Positions 33,943-46,815 of a stretch of DNA of 64,000 nt are shown here, piece by piece. The notes beneath the pieces were generated by a model, which searched no databases, was not told where the DNA came from, and worked only from the letters and a program-made list of their open reading frames with translations. The position numbers and the translations under genes are program-made. Location: assembly GCA_039090855.1 (NCBI GenBank), contig CM077024.1:64255594-64319593 (forward strand), written 5' to 3'. Origin of the DNA: Macrothele yani. Its lineage: Eukaryota > Arthropoda > Arachnida > Araneae > Macrothelidae. How positions within the stretch are numbered: position 1 is the stretch's first letter; each line of letters begins with the position of its first letter.

Positions 33943-36900
33943 GTTTGCGCCACTCTGAAGCACGATTCGAATCCAGATCTTCCACTTTATGTTCGGGTGC
34001 ATTGACCTTCATTTCGTGCAGCAATAAAACTGAAACATTGATAAAAAGACATGGGACGTTTGTATGCGAGAACGAAATAAAGTGTAATGGATACTGTAAT
34101 TGGTTCGTATCAGAGTTTCCTGATTTTTCTCGGATTACCTGAAGAGTTAAAAATCTCGAGCTATGCAGCCCCGGCTTCAGCGTTTGTGGCGTCCGGTGCG
34201 ACAATGTTTGTTGACAACTCCCCCAAGCACTGTTTTATTATTTTGTGCTAGATTGTATGGTTTTCCAGCCATATGTAAAAATATATACAGAATTAGAATT
34301 ATAGTCTTGCGCCCAGTGGGGTTTTTGAATTTTTGTGTCTCTAGGCCAGCCTTACTTGGAGGTTCCCCTCTCCCAAACCTAAAATACTTAACAAACTTTA
34401 GTGCATCACTGATGCAACTTGCAATTATTCTTTAAAATTGCACATCCTTCTTTAAAATTTCACATGAATGTGCATCATGAAAGTGTTGAAAGGAAAAGAA
34501 AAACATTTATATTTCCCTCTATGTTTAAATTAAATACTAATGAATCAGCTACAAGCTGCAAAAATTTTAATTGTGAAAAAGATAATTCAAAAACTGTGAC
34601 TGCATTAAAGTTTTTAAATTCACCATGAGCTGTTATTAAAAACAAGACATTTTTAACGATGCCTCTTACAAGTCCATTCGACGTGCTTTCACGACAGCAA
34701 AGTTTTTAATGATATCTTCAAAACCAAATTCTTTTACAAATTAAAAATTTGCAGCAAAACTAGTCAAACTGGAGAGTCTCAAATCCGTGGTTGAGTTCCT
34801 AAGACAGTTCTTAAATCTTTTAATGCTCAGGCAAACTTAATTTGACTTATTTAATGCTCATCATGCTCAGAAAAATTCTTAACGCGAAGTCCCAGTTAGG
34901 AAAGAGTGAAATTATTGGCTTCTCACGAAGTACTTTTACGAATTCGCGCTGCCTTCGTTACCCGGCGTTCCTAGGCCACTGCCTAGGTTGGTCTAGTTGA
35001 AAATCCGCCTTTTCTCGCGCGTTGATACCACGTGCAACGCCGGAACCAACGCTCCTTTTTGCACTTAAATATAACAACACTCTGTGGTGATTTTGGATTG
35101 TTCCAGTGATAGGTTCCATCGTCACCAATCAACATCGCCCCGAATTACAATACTCGCAAAGAAGTAGGACACATTGTCTCTAATTACAGTACTACACACA
35201 CACACACAAGTTCAGCTGGGCGACCCTCTGAACTTGGCTCCCTGTGCCGCCCGCAAAACGGTCCTGGTGTTAAACTCTTAACATAAGTCCTATACTCTTA
35301 ACAAGTCCATCCTTGTGATATACTCGTAACATTGCTCCACTTTCTTGGTCCCAGTCGTGATCACACAGTGACTTGATGTATGCCAGAGGCGTTCACTAGC
35401 TCTGAAGAACGCTGGAATATTTAAACCTTCCGCACCTGAATAAATGCTGCCCCTCCCCTCGCATCTTTATTTTTTTTTTTTTTTTAAGAACCTGAGGTAA
35501 CCGGCAAAAATAAGTATGTGCAGTAATAAGAAGGACAGAACTAGTAGTAAACAAATCAATATATTTCAAAGCACCTCTTTTAATCTTCATCTCACACATT
35601 CACCCAAAAGGTTTAAGCGAAAAGCGCTCTGAGGCTTCCTTAACCAGAGAAAGTAATGCATTTAATACCGTTGATAGAGTTTTGTAATAATATTGGATAT
35701 ACCTGCTTCAGGCCTGGTGGCTGACGGCACACAAAAGATAATTCTTTTATAAGAATACAATGTTACAAAATCTACATCAGCGGTATTGAACTCGTTTCAA
35801 TCCATGATGGACCACCCAGACAATGAGAAATATTCGTTTTTGAAACATCATTAAAGCATTCAGATAACTTACTTCTGATCTATTTTTTTTTCATAGTAAC
35901 AGATTTATAATGCCATACAATAATGCTGGGTTAGAACAGATGAAATATATCCGAAATGAAGGTGGCAATTATTGCAAACCTTCATAAAAATAGGAAGCAC
36001 CTACCCGCCTAATCAAATTAACCCCCCTCTACATTGACATATTTCTGCCAACGGGTTTTGAGGCTGTGTTTCCCACGGCAGTATAACTCCTTAGTCTGTG
36101 AGGCAAGAAAGGTGGCAAAGCCTGACACACATCTTGGACATTTAGAAAGGTCTCCGTCAAAAAGGGGAATAATAAGATTCGTATCAAACTGAACACAGCT
36201 ACTTTTATTTAGAATGTAGATTCACGTAGAAATACTTCCAGATGAAAAGCGCAACTGCAACCGGCAGATAAACTTTAGCTGAAAAATAAAATAAAAATGA
36301 AAAGCGATTTTTGTTGTAACTAACGTCTTGATTCTGTGGCTCTGCTTTAATAAATCAGAAGCAGTAATTCCAAATTTCTTTTTTAACCTTCATTTTTCCT
36401 TAATCTGTATTAAACCTAAAGTGATTGTTGTAGACGGTTTCATTATTGTCCCGTCTGAACGATGGCAGTATGCTATGACTCATTTTAATTCCTCCAATCA
36501 TCATTATCTCCCATGAATATTTTACTAAACAAGGATCCGCACCATTTATTACAAGATAGATCGTGCTGCTTTTCTTACTGAAAAATTTCCAACGCTTTCC
36601 TCTAATTTCTTCTCCTTCCTTCGCTCGTTTTTTGTCTCCGGAGAAGTTCATTCATTTGTGAAGAAGATGCTGGGGTTCATTTACGACAGGAGAGCGGTAA
36701 AAGAAAGCGTTTAGCCGGAATCTGGTTGCGGTACAATAGATCCTTTCGTAGAGATTAAATGCATTTCATCTATGTCATGTTGTTACAAATTAACTTTTGA
36801 ATTAAGCGCAGATAAGGCTTTCTGTCATCAAGTAATAGTCCCACTTTTTACTGGCAGAATTTTGGAACCGGAAATGGGAATTCAGTGGTGCAGTATTTTT

Positions 36901-39766
36901 GAGACTAACTGTTCCTACTGCAGGAATCAAATTACCGAATGCCCTGTAAATTTTTACGTAGGGTCAAAACGTAGGGTTGTGGGATCGATTACACGCATTT
37001 ATAACAACGTTTCAAAACTTTGGATTAATTTGAATTAGCAATTTTCTTCCCAAGGAATTTTCTTTATAGAAATGTCTCCAAAGAAAACTTTTCCTATCAT
37101 TGATTTTACATTTCCAGCATTTTATTACACTGTCATGTTTTCGTTGGAAAAGCTTGCTTTCATCGTGACTTTCTTTCATCAGAAATGTTACTTTACCCTT
37201 ATTTATTTGCGTTTCATTTCTTTTCGTACACCGATCTATTTCTTTTTTTTTTATATTCTCTATTTTCCTAATTTCGAGCACTTACGTTTTACTATAACTT
37301 AAAAAATTAACTCAAACTTTGGAAAAAATTGCAATTATTCTCATTTTCATAATCTCCTTATAATAATTTTTAGTCTTGGGTCTTAAAAACCTTGTGAGTT
37401 TATAAGTTTTCATTTTCAAGCATACCTTTCAATTTTGTGAGATCAACTGAACTTTTACTTGTCTTTATTTCAAGGCCCTTATTAACAATTCTGTAATAAC
37501 GAAAGGTTCCTACAACACACACACACACACAAACAAACAAAAAGACTGGAAATACAGTAAAACCATATTTATACGTTTCCCACTTAAACGTTTTTCTTAC
37601 TTATACGCAAAATGTCGCCTGTCCAGTTTGTATGGTATATTTTGAGAAACGTTTAACTCATGACAAGATGTCGCAAACTTGCGTGAGAACATCCTATGTA
37701 AGCTCCCATGCGTTTAAGAAGCTTGCAAATGTGTGCAATTTCCGCACCATGCGGAACAGTTGGAAATATGCGTACCATAGTAAGAAACCAAAGTAATTAA
37801 GTTTACATGCTCCGCTTTGCTATTATGTGTTACTTAAATCAGTTATCACAGATAAAACTGATTTGCAATAACGAAATCAAAATTTTATTTCGGAGAATGG
37901 GAAGACAGACAGTAAAAGAATATTGCTCCGCAAACATTATTTACCAAAAACCTTTTCAGTGCTTTAGACTTACTTATCCGAAGCATTGAGGATGTCTTCT
38001 TTAAAAAAAACAAAAAAACATTTGATGATTTGGCCTCTTCTTTGAAGGGGATAACTTTACATTTATTCCCAGGTTAAAACTTGGTTCGATGGTTATATGG
38101 TTTCACATAAATTTCACAGTACATTGCCGTGTTTCTTCAGTTTCGTCCACATTTTCGCTGCGCATAATTTAAGGTCATCTATCTACTTTGAACGCGGGCG
38201 ACGTGGGAGCCTGGGCAGTGGAAAACTCTCCCATTTTCCTCCCGCAAAGGTTGGGGGACTAATCGGCAGCGAGGTAATCGAGTAAAACGCCTGACGAAAT
38301 ACGCAGGAACTGATTAATATAGAAACAATAAAAAGAGTAATTATGGATCATAACGTGAAAGCCATTTTCCAGTGGCGGAAATCAAAACTGCACCCTTCTG
38401 CTCCGGAGCCAAAAGCTTTCCCAATTAAGCTACACCGACAGAATTTATCGCTGCAGCTTTGTCGTCTTGACATGTGCGTCACCTCTGTAGGATATCACAA
38501 GATGCAATACAGAAATCAGGAAAAGCAAATCCGCGACACATCTTCCACACATTTCCTCGAATAAAGAGTACTATTGCAGAAGACCGAGTTCTCATTTAAC
38601 TAGTAAGTCATTCATTTCATCACCAGAGAAAAAATAGCTAAACTCCCGGAACTGCTTAATTTCCTTATAAGCGAAGAGCTACCAAATTCCCCTGACAGGA
38701 CACGGAAAGAAACCCAGTTCTGTTCACTGGGTATCAAGAGCAGTAGTACCCTTATTAGTACTGCTCGTTATAACTTCCTCTTAAGTAAAAATTTTACAGA
38801 TGGTATAATATGATTTTTGTTTATTAGGACTGTCATTTAAAAGAATCAAAACAATTTTCCAGCAAAATCCAAAATTTCGACACGGTGTAAAATACATTTG
38901 CACACCTTGATATCTCGCTTATGAGAGAAGTGAGCTCACTGTTTTTGTTTTCTATGCTCTGTCAGAGTTCACTCGGTCACGGCAATGAAAAACTTATGGG
39001 TGTAGAACAACAAGTGGTTGGGAACAGTCTGTAGAGATGAGCGAGTGTTTCCTTCTTCTTCAATGCACACCATTCATGCTAACACTTTTATGTAGCGACA
39101 CGGAAAAAAATGAACTTAATATTTACCCTTATTCATGATAGACCAAAAAAGAAAAAAAAGTGAAAGACAGAAAACATTTGTCGCCCTTGCCCTTGAAGTC
39201 GGGACTTCTCTGTGATGTGCACATGAACATGTGCAAGCGATTTCATCTGAAGACAGATGCATGCACTCAAGTCGTGAACTCGGCGGGAGCATCAGGGTCA
39301 AGACGTAAGGCGACTAACGCTTCCTCACAGCTGTCCGCCTCGGTGCTTCCTTCACACGGCTCCGCGAAGGACGCAACACAACTCGCTCGCAGAACAGTCG
39401 ACTCTTCCATTCACATGACATGGAAAAGGAGTTGTTGATGGAGAAGAATTCGATCTAGCCCCACCTTCGACATCAATCATCCATACACCAGTTCCTCAAC
39501 ATGTTTATGATCTTTGTTTCGAACCGACAAGGATGGGGGGGGATGCATCCAAAGTCATATTTCTCAGCATACCATAGTAAAAGTAAAACACTGAGATGTT
39601 GCCAAATTTTCCTGCATCTGAATGACAAATGAAACAAGAAAACCACTAACACGCTTGGTTGAGCAACGTAAAAAAAGGAAGAAAAAACTGAATTAAGTCA
39701 GGCCATGGTATATAATTGCATTTCTATTTATACACGAAATTCTGGAATACCTGTTGTACGCGGGGT
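33943..39766. other. Long AT-rich intergenic stretch
   Basis: Nearly 6 kb with no gene or clear transposon. It holds a (CA)n-like tract near 35197-35208, a T run at 35468-35485, an (AC)n tract near 37515-37532, a pogo-like tip CAGTAAAACC near 37555 without a partner, and one copy of a dispersed repeat at 38618-38712 whose relative is at 43146-43256. Frames up to 92 codons are present without recognisable domains. Confidence 0.45.
38618..38712 (+). repeat. Dispersed low-copy repeat, copy 1
   Basis: TCACCAGAGAAAAAATAGCT, AATTTCCTTATAAGCGAAG and CCTGACAGGACACGGAAAG align in order with 43146-43256, which has CACCATCAGGGAAAAATGG, AATTTTCCTTACAAGCAAAG and GTGACAGGTCAGCGAAAG. The family is unknown. 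Confidence 0.55.
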
Positions 39767-40790
39767 TCGGACATTTGGGCACCGGACATTTGGGCACCCG
39801 GACATTTTGGCACATTCCCTTTTAAAGCAATGAAAATTGCGCTGCGTTAAAAATTATAGTGTTCCTATATTTCTCCCTACTTGAGCAAGTGGTGTGCAGA
39901 AATAATTTTTTTTACTTATATCTTATAATCATTAAATAAATTGAGACATATTTACGATTTTCTGTCTGAAAGACGGGGCGGACATTTGGGCACCCGGACT
40001 TTTGGGCACAAATGTTTAAGGGGCCGTATAACAATTGCCGTTTCTTGGCCCAATAGTAAGAGTTTGACCGAGAAAATGTTCGCCGTAAGTTACTTAGGCA
40101 CTAAATATTTACGGGCACGTGCCTACTCAGCAAACCTGTAGGGAATGGGGGGTGGGGAAGGGGTATATCAAAAATGTAAAACATGAAGCATTTCTCGTCC
40201 TATTGGGAGATTTTCAGCATTTACAAACCACAACTGGAGACATTATCTCAGGGCATGATGCACCACTGAGCAAACCTGTCGGGAGGGAAGGGGGGGGCTA
40301 AGAAAAAACCTTACCTCCTTCAAGGCTGTCAAACATTTAAAAAAAGGTTTCGTCCACTTTAGTGTTTTAAATTTATCAAAAATTTGGCTATATTAACGGG
40401 GAAGGGGGAGCCCCCATCCATGGGCGCCCTTGGTGATATGTAATCATGAATATGAATATGATGTAATCCATATTCATGATTATAAGCTATGTAATACCGA
40501 TCCAGGACGGCGAAATTGTCAAGTTTTCGGATATTATGCTTGTCATATTTACACCCAAAAAAACGTATTGTCATCTTCAAAATTTGTGCACTGTAATATT
40601 TTTTTAAATTCAATTATAATTGTCGTTTGTCTTACTGGAAACGTTTTCTCCATTCAATTCCCCTCACAGCGCCAAGAAACGGTAATTTTTGTATGGCCCC
40701 TAAAGATTTGTGCCAAAATGTCAGGGTGCCCAAATATCCGGTGCCCCAAAGTCCGGGTGCCCAAATGTCCGGTGCCCAAATGTTCTAAAC
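39767..40790. mobile_element. Non-autonomous element with iterated GGACATTTGGGCACC ends
   Basis: The left end holds three related 15-bp units, GGACATTTGGGCACC (39768-39815), with a further pair near 39981-40010. The right end (about 40710-40790) holds the same units inverted (GGTGCCCAAATGTCC). Homology continues inward: GGGGCCGTATAACAATTGCC and GTTTCTTGGC near 40020-40050 match the inverted right sequence around 40670-40705. The interior repeats AGCAAACCTGTxGGGA twice (about 40129 and 40269) beside G-rich tracts and contains a 14-bp-arm hairpin (40441-40482). There is no transposase. The superfamily is unclear and no target duplication was identified. Confidence 0.7.
40441..40482. repeat. Perfect hairpin, 14-bp arms
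   Basis: TAATCATGAATATG (40441-40454) pairs with CATATTCATGATTA (40469-40482) across 14 nt. Confidence 0.85.
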
Positions 40791-40869
40791 TCGTTGTAAG
40801 CGTTTCTTTTTGTTTTGCTCTCTGAATTTTGCATCTATAAAAACTCAATGCTATATAGTATATTCACAA

Positions 40870-41340
40870 CCAGTATGTAGTTCTTTAAGCAACGTTGATC
40901 GTAATCACAAAAGCTTCGAAAACTACATATTCACACGTAGCGAACATGTAGTTCTTAAGACAGCGTTACTCATAGTGAATGGTGTGAAAATTACGTATTC
41001 ATTCAATGAATACGTAATTTAGCTAAGTATAAATGTGTAGTTATGAGCTACGTATTCACTGAGCGAATACGTAACTCATAAACCAGCGTTTCTCACAGTG
41101 AATGTTGCAAAAACTACACTCATAGTGAATGCTGCAAAAACTACTCTCATAGTGAATGCTACAGAATATGCAGTTCTTAAAACAGCTTTACTCATAGTGA
41201 ACGTTGTAAAACTACATGCTCATTCATAGTGAATGTTGTAAAAACCGTATGTTTATTCACAGCGAATATTAGTTCTCGAAACAGCGTTAGTCACAGTGAA
41301 TTCTGTAAAAATTCACACAGTGAAACGTAGTTTTAAAAAA
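40870..41340. repeat. Degenerate tandem array with embedded palindromes
   Basis: Units containing GTAGTTCTTAAxACAGCGTTA, CTCATAGTGAATGxTGxAAA and ACTACATATTCAC recur irregularly. One junction is an almost perfect palindrome (AAATTACGTATTCATT, 40988-41003, against AATGAATACGTAATTT, 41005-41020, 1-nt loop), and a second, GAGCTACGTATTC...GAATACGTAACTC, lies near 41046-41080. Unit size varies because of indels and inversion. Confidence 0.75.
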
Positions 41341-41929
41341 GTTGATGTCAATTCAATTGAGCTATGCAATTGAGGGATTGACACAGAGAAAAAAACGTCT
41401 TCGCTGTCCGCTTGTCATTTCTGTTTTTTAAGCGCAAGCGCCGCCGACTGTCAACACGATTGTGACTACCCAATAAACTGCGTGGCAGTGACGTGTTTCT
41501 CAGCTTGAATCATCGCAAGATAAATGAGCTGCACCCATAGCAGTTCTGGCAGCTTTGAAAAACCAGAGGCGAATGCCACCCATGGGAACCCTTGGAGGAG
41601 TAGCGAAGGGGCTGCCATTAACATAGGACAGCTTACACTCCAAATCGGTCACGACGATTTTAATGATATTTCTGTCCAGCGGAAATATGTGTAGTAACAT
41701 CTTTTAAACAAGTTCTTAGTGACGCAATATTACATTTCTTACGCTTCCGAAATAAACGTAATATTGCGTTCCCGGTGCTCGGATCACGACTGAATTCAAT
41801 AGAGATAGAGGTAATGGGCAGTTGATATCGGCATCAACCGCGCAGAGTTGAATAGACCTAAACTGAACGAAGGCGATGAACAGGGGGACAGCAGGGCTTC
41901 TCAACAGTGTACTGCAATCGACGAACATA
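41341..41929. other. Intergenic, mixed composition
   Basis: No gene seen. ACGCAATATTAC (41722-41733) pairs with GTAATATTGCGT (41758-41769). The 3-prime part may contain the unrecognised left end of the following Tc1 copy. Confidence 0.45.
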
Positions 41930-42965
41930 GGTAAACATGGCGATCTGAGTGGCGTGGACGCATTGTCCGCGCAAGACAGACAGGTCATTCTATCACTCAA
42001 GTGGTAACAACTTTAGGATTCCCCGAGGGTAACCGTATCAAGGGTGTACCACAAGAACATCATCGACGGACGCATCAGCTCCCAGAGAGCAAGGGGTAGC
42101 CGACCACAAGCCTGTGATGACCGGGGTCGACGTAGTCTATTGAGGACCGACCGCTGGCAAAGGCGACACAAATCACATCCAGGTTAGATGCCGGAGGCCC
42201 ACGCAGCGTCAGCCAGCGAACGGTACGGCGCATTTTGCATACCCTGGGCTACGGAAGCCGACGTCCTACTTTTGTGCCACTGTTGACTGCTCGTCATCGG
42301 AAATTACGCCTCGCCTGGTGCCAGAAACATGAAAACTGGACATCTGCTGAGTGGCACCGCGTCGTGTAGTCCGATGAATCTCGTTTTCAGCTGTACCGAG
42401 CTGACGGAATGGTGCGAGTGTGGCGTCGACAACATAACGCCATGACCCAGTCGTGCCACCTCGGTTCTGTTTAAGGCGGTGGTGGCTCTGTGATGGTTTC
42501 AGGAGCCTTCTCATGAGATACATTAGGTCCCTAAGTGTGTCTGGAGAGGTCCTTAACCGCTGGTGCACTACCAGCATGCACTGGATTATCACCAACACAC
42601 TTTCATGACCTTCGCGAATCCTGCGGCAGAAAGTCTGTTTCAACACACAGGTTCAACACACAAACTCAGACTAGTATTCCTCGAGCCATCCAGGCATGGC
42701 TCGAGGAATACTAATCTGAGTTTGGAACCATCCAGTGGTCCCCAAAGTACCCGAATTTAAACCCTGTGGAAGCTTGCTGAGATGCCTTGAAGCAGAACAT
42801 CTCATACATGGATCCTGGACCTACGTCTCGATCAGAATTGTGGACAATGTTGCAACAGGCATGGTTGGCATTACCTCAGGAAACACTCCGGCATATGGCG
42901 GAATCGATGCCTCTGCGTGTACAGGAAGTTATTCATGCTGGAAGAGGACCAATACATTATTAAGT
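41930..42965 (+). pseudogene. Tc1-like transposase pseudogene with internal hairpin
   Basis: RQTGHSITQVVTTLGFPEG, near 41977-42030, is the helix-turn-helix region. ASRTV-like residues lead into a block near 42290-42400 reading KHENWTSAEWHRVV, a stop (TAG, 42367-42369, where Trp is usual), then SDESRFQLYRADGMVRVWR with the first catalytic Asp at 42373-42375. The second Asp block reads FQHTGSTHKLRLV and lacks the Asp. It runs into a 29-bp-arm hairpin (42661-42724). WSPKYPNLNPVE (Glu codon 42769-42771) and PTSRSELWTMLQQAWLALPQ plus SMPLRVQEVIHAGRGP give the C-terminus. Several shifts and stops show it is dead. TIRs were not found. Confidence 0.8.
42661..42724. repeat. Hairpin, 29-bp arms with one mismatch
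   Basis: The segment 42661-42689 (CAAACTCAGACTAGTATTCC...) is reverse-complemented at 42696-42724 except for one G/A difference, with a 6-nt loop. It sits inside the decayed transposase between its second and third catalytic blocks. Confidence 0.92.
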
Positions 42966-44759
42966 AGATATCTCTAATGTTTTGTCTACTGGTGTATATC
43001 TTCTCATTGAGAAATATCAATGACCAATCAATAGATAAGTCAGAAGAAAAAATGTCTCGTTTTATACGTCAAAAAATATCGTAATGCAAAATCAGGACAA
43101 GTGAAAACTGCAAAAAAGTGAGTCAATATTTAGCTGGTAATGTGTCTATTTCACCATCAGGGAAAAATGGAGTTAAATCCCACGAACTTCTAATTTTCCT
43201 TACAAGCAAAGTCCTGACAAACTCACGTGACAGGTCAGCGAAAGAAACACGGCGCAATAGCTCTATAAAAACACATTAATTCTTGCTGCATCGAAACTCT
43301 GAAATGCCTCACCTGATTACATTTTTTTTAGGAAATTAAAATCTCAAAATATTCAGCGCAAATAAACTTCATCAGAGCAATTCCAGGTTTCTAAACAGAA
43401 CAACTTAGGTTAAATGTGCTGTTGTGCTCTGGATCTTACCTTTGATGATCAAATCTTCATAAAAACAAATTTAAATTAATAAATAACTGAGAGTGGCAAG
43501 TTACTACTTCTTTCTTGTTTCGTTGTGTTTCATAACTGACGACCTGCTGATCTGTTTCTAATCCTTTTTTGTTTTCGTTTTTAACCACATGATTTTTTTT
43601 ATTTCTTAACTACACTTCATTTAGCTCCCACAAAATGCAGAAAGTAAGGAGTGTTATTACAAGGAGCAACTCGTATATGGGTACTTGGAGCTTTCTAAAC
43701 AAATTGAAACAACGGAGATCAATAAAGATCATGAACAGGGAAATTGACTGGAAACTACTTCATTCGGGCACCATTACAGACTAAGATTGGTTCTGGGATG
43801 CGGCTTAGATGATCGCGATTACACCGAATGCGAATGGGTGACGTTCCAGTGCATTCAAAGGAATGAATGGGTTGATACCGCTGAAGGGGGAAACTCCCTC
43901 GTGGGTCGTAAGATGTAGGGACAAGGAACCGTAATGGCTTGTCACGTACTGTGGAGCAATGACATCTGATGACAGTCGTTCTTCTCTGCAGCTGCTTTGC
44001 AGATATTTTTGGCCTCTAAGAATATACTGTGCTGTGCTTGCAAATGCTCGCACTCACCACGCCAACTCCTTTTTCAGGAAGATCTTATGAGTCAAAGTGG
44101 GGTTGGAATCAGGAATACTGGAATATCTGCTGTCTGAGGGGGAGTGCATGCATATGTGTGTTGGAGAACGATGCTGCTTGCGGCACGTGGTCTCAGAGTG
44201 CATGGGGAAGCAAGCTGAAGCGTTTGCTTGAGGTGATATCTACTACACAGACGTAGTCATCAGCTGAAACTTTCTCTCCCTCGAGTTGAAAGAATCATGC
44301 TCAGGGTGCAGTCTTTGAAATGCGAGTACCACTAATGCTTTGTACTGAACTGTACACACACACAAAATAAAAATAAAATATATCTTAATTTGCCTCCACT
44401 CACATCTTTTTTGATTTTTTAAAATATAATTTCTAATAATTTTTAGCTACAAGCTGAATTGCTGTATTTTCCCGGAATGATAACTCACGTAAAAACATAC
44501 TGCGCATTCTTTCACAGCATATAATATCTGCTACACATTAATAATCCTGACAGTGCCTACCTAGTGTTTGTATACGCTAATACCTATGCCTTTTCATTCT
44601 TTCGAGACACCAAATCAAACACATCCCCACTCTCTTTTTGTAAATTTCAATACATTATTGACATTAGTTGAAAATCACATTCCCGTTCCACAAACGTACA
44701 AAATCAAATACTTTGTTTAAGCGCTTAAATTTATTGGAGAATCTTTCTTTTCTTATAAT
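42966..44759. other. Intergenic, AT-rich
   Basis: No gene seen. The second copy of the dispersed repeat lies at 43146-43256. A GC-richer patch at about 43790-44280 carries short frames on both strands without recognisable domains. Confidence 0.45.
43146..43256 (+). repeat. Dispersed low-copy repeat, copy 2
   Basis: Relative of 38618-38712, in the same orientation, sharing CACCA...GGGAAAAAT, TTTTCCTTACAAGC and the GACAGGTCAGCGAAAGAAAC-like end. Confidence 0.55.
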
Positions 44760-45770
44760 TCGGAAATATAAAATGTAAGCTTCCTTTGCAGTCCTTCGGA
44801 AGTATTAAATCAAAACTTCGTTTCCTCATCTATCCATATTTTCCCACCATGAGAGTTCCATTTTCTGCTATTCGAAGGTATTAAATAAAAGCTTCTGTTC
44901 TAGCTATTCAAAAATATGAAGTCGAAGCTTCTTTTTCTGTCCTTCGAAAGTACTGGATTAAAGCTTCTCTTCCTATCCTTCGGAAGTATCAAGCAAAAGT
45001 TTCTTTTTTTTTTAAGTGTTAAATCAAAGCTCCTTCTTTTGTTCTTCAAAGGCATTAATTACTCGTATATTCCGTTCTTCAAACGGAATATTAATAATTA
45101 ATTATTATTCCGTTCTTCAAATGTATTATTCTGTTCTTCAAAGGTATTAAATCCATGTCCTTCGGACATATCAAGTCAAAGTTATTTTTCTATTCTTCGG
45201 TGGTATTAAAAAACCCTTCTTTTCCTGTGACTCTGAAGTATCCAGTCAAAGCTTCATTTCCTGTCCTTCTGAATATCAAATCAAAGTTTCTCCTTCTACT
45301 CTTCCAAAGTATTAAATCAAAGCTTTTTTCCCTGCCCTTCGAAAATATCATGTCAAAGGGTTCTCTTTCTATTCTTCGAAAGTATTAAATCAAAGTTTTC
45401 CCCCGTTTTTCCGAAGTATTAAGTCAAAGCTGTTTTTTTTTTTTTTTGTTCTTTGGAAGTATCAGCTTTTACTACTCTGCGGAAGTATTAAACGAAAGCC
45501 CGTTTTGCTGTTCTTCGGAGGTATGAAATAGAAGCTTCATTTCCTGTCCTACGGAAGTATCAAGTCAAAGTGTCGCTTTCTATTCTTTGGAATTATTAAA
45601 TATAAGCTTCTATTCCTGTCCTTCAGAAGTATCCTGTCAAACATTCTTATTCTGTTCTTCAATGTCATAAAAGTATAAAAAAAATTATATTCTTCGGAAT
45701 TTGTATGCTTATTTTCCGGGAGCGTCATATAAAAGTTTTTTTCTTCTCTATCCATTAGGTGAATGAATTC
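44760..45770. repeat. Degenerate ~36-40-bp tandem array
   Basis: About 25 imperfect units built on CTTCGGAAGTATTAAATCAA followed by AGCTTCxTTTxCTGTC. GCTTC anchors at 44891, 44927 and 44963 give a 36-bp period in the clearest part; elsewhere T-run and unit-length changes occur. Open frames here on either strand are by-products of the repeat. Confidence 0.85.
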
Positions 45771-46813
45771 AAAACCAAGGATTTTCTGGGTGACAGTAAT
45801 TAGTTGCAGTTACCATCCATTGCTTTCAAGGTCAGATAAATAAACACGAGGCAGTTTTCCGCCTGTTAATATCAGGGTAGCTAGGCTACACAGTGTGATT
45901 ACATCTAGAAGACTGAACTCACCGAATAAATATGATCAATAAAGGTGAATGCTCTGCGTTAATTACAGCGTGTTTTAAAAAAGAGTAATTTTCCATAATT
46001 GAGATTCTGCTTTAAATCAATGAGCAGCTTCTTTTTTCAACCGAGTGTGACATACACGTATTTTAGTTAGAACTCTGTAGTTATTGAACTTTGTATCAAT
46101 GAAAGGGTTCAACTATAGGCCAAAATCTCTTCCTGCGTGCGCTATTGTAAGCAGAGGATAGATCAGTATACATGGGGCTGACGTGGGGAATAAAAAGTTC
46201 TTCAAAAAGTATGGAAAAGCAAATTTCTTACCAAAGTGTGCCTTTACTTTTAAAGAATTTATGTTCTACCAATCGGTTGAACAGGAGATTGTATGACGCC
46301 ATTGTATTCAGCAATATTTTCTTGTAATATATGACAGCGATTTTGAAAAGCTCCTTACACTCCTTTTTAATTAAACTTATTGTTATGTCATGAAAATTTC
46401 ACAATACACAAATGATAGAAGCATTTTTATTACGTGATTTGCTCTTGCTGTTACTTTCTTTCAAGCTTGGCATCTCTACCGTCCGTGTCTACCCCCAAGA
46501 GGAATGAACTCCTGCGCACCTGTGCGTGCTTTTTCAATTTTTTTACTGATGGCTTCAAAGTATCACGCCAAGTGAAGCTTATTGGCAGATGGACATGTTT
46601 GTGATTTCTACCTGGCAGACGAGTTAGGTTCTCAGTCAACACTGAGCCTGTTTTTCTGGAAGTCATAAGACGTGACCATCTGCTGATAATGCCACTTGCC
46701 TGCTATCAGAAAGAAATACAAAGATAAGATGCAATCATGAACAATATTACCTTTAGGTAAGCTTCAAGCATATTTGCTTTTCGTGGTATCTATTTTCAGA
46801 CTGTGGATTTAAA
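45771..46813. other. Intergenic, AT-rich
   Basis: Nothing recognisable in about 1 kb. Confidence 0.5.
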
Positions 46814-46815
46814 TA

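Noticed and set aside
33791..34204. 137-codon reverse-strand open frame
   Set aside because: It runs through the palindromic cluster at 33819-33942 and shows no recognisable domain.
37553..37800. Pogo-like element starting CAGTAAAACC
   Set aside because: Only one tip found; no inverted partner or TA target could be located.
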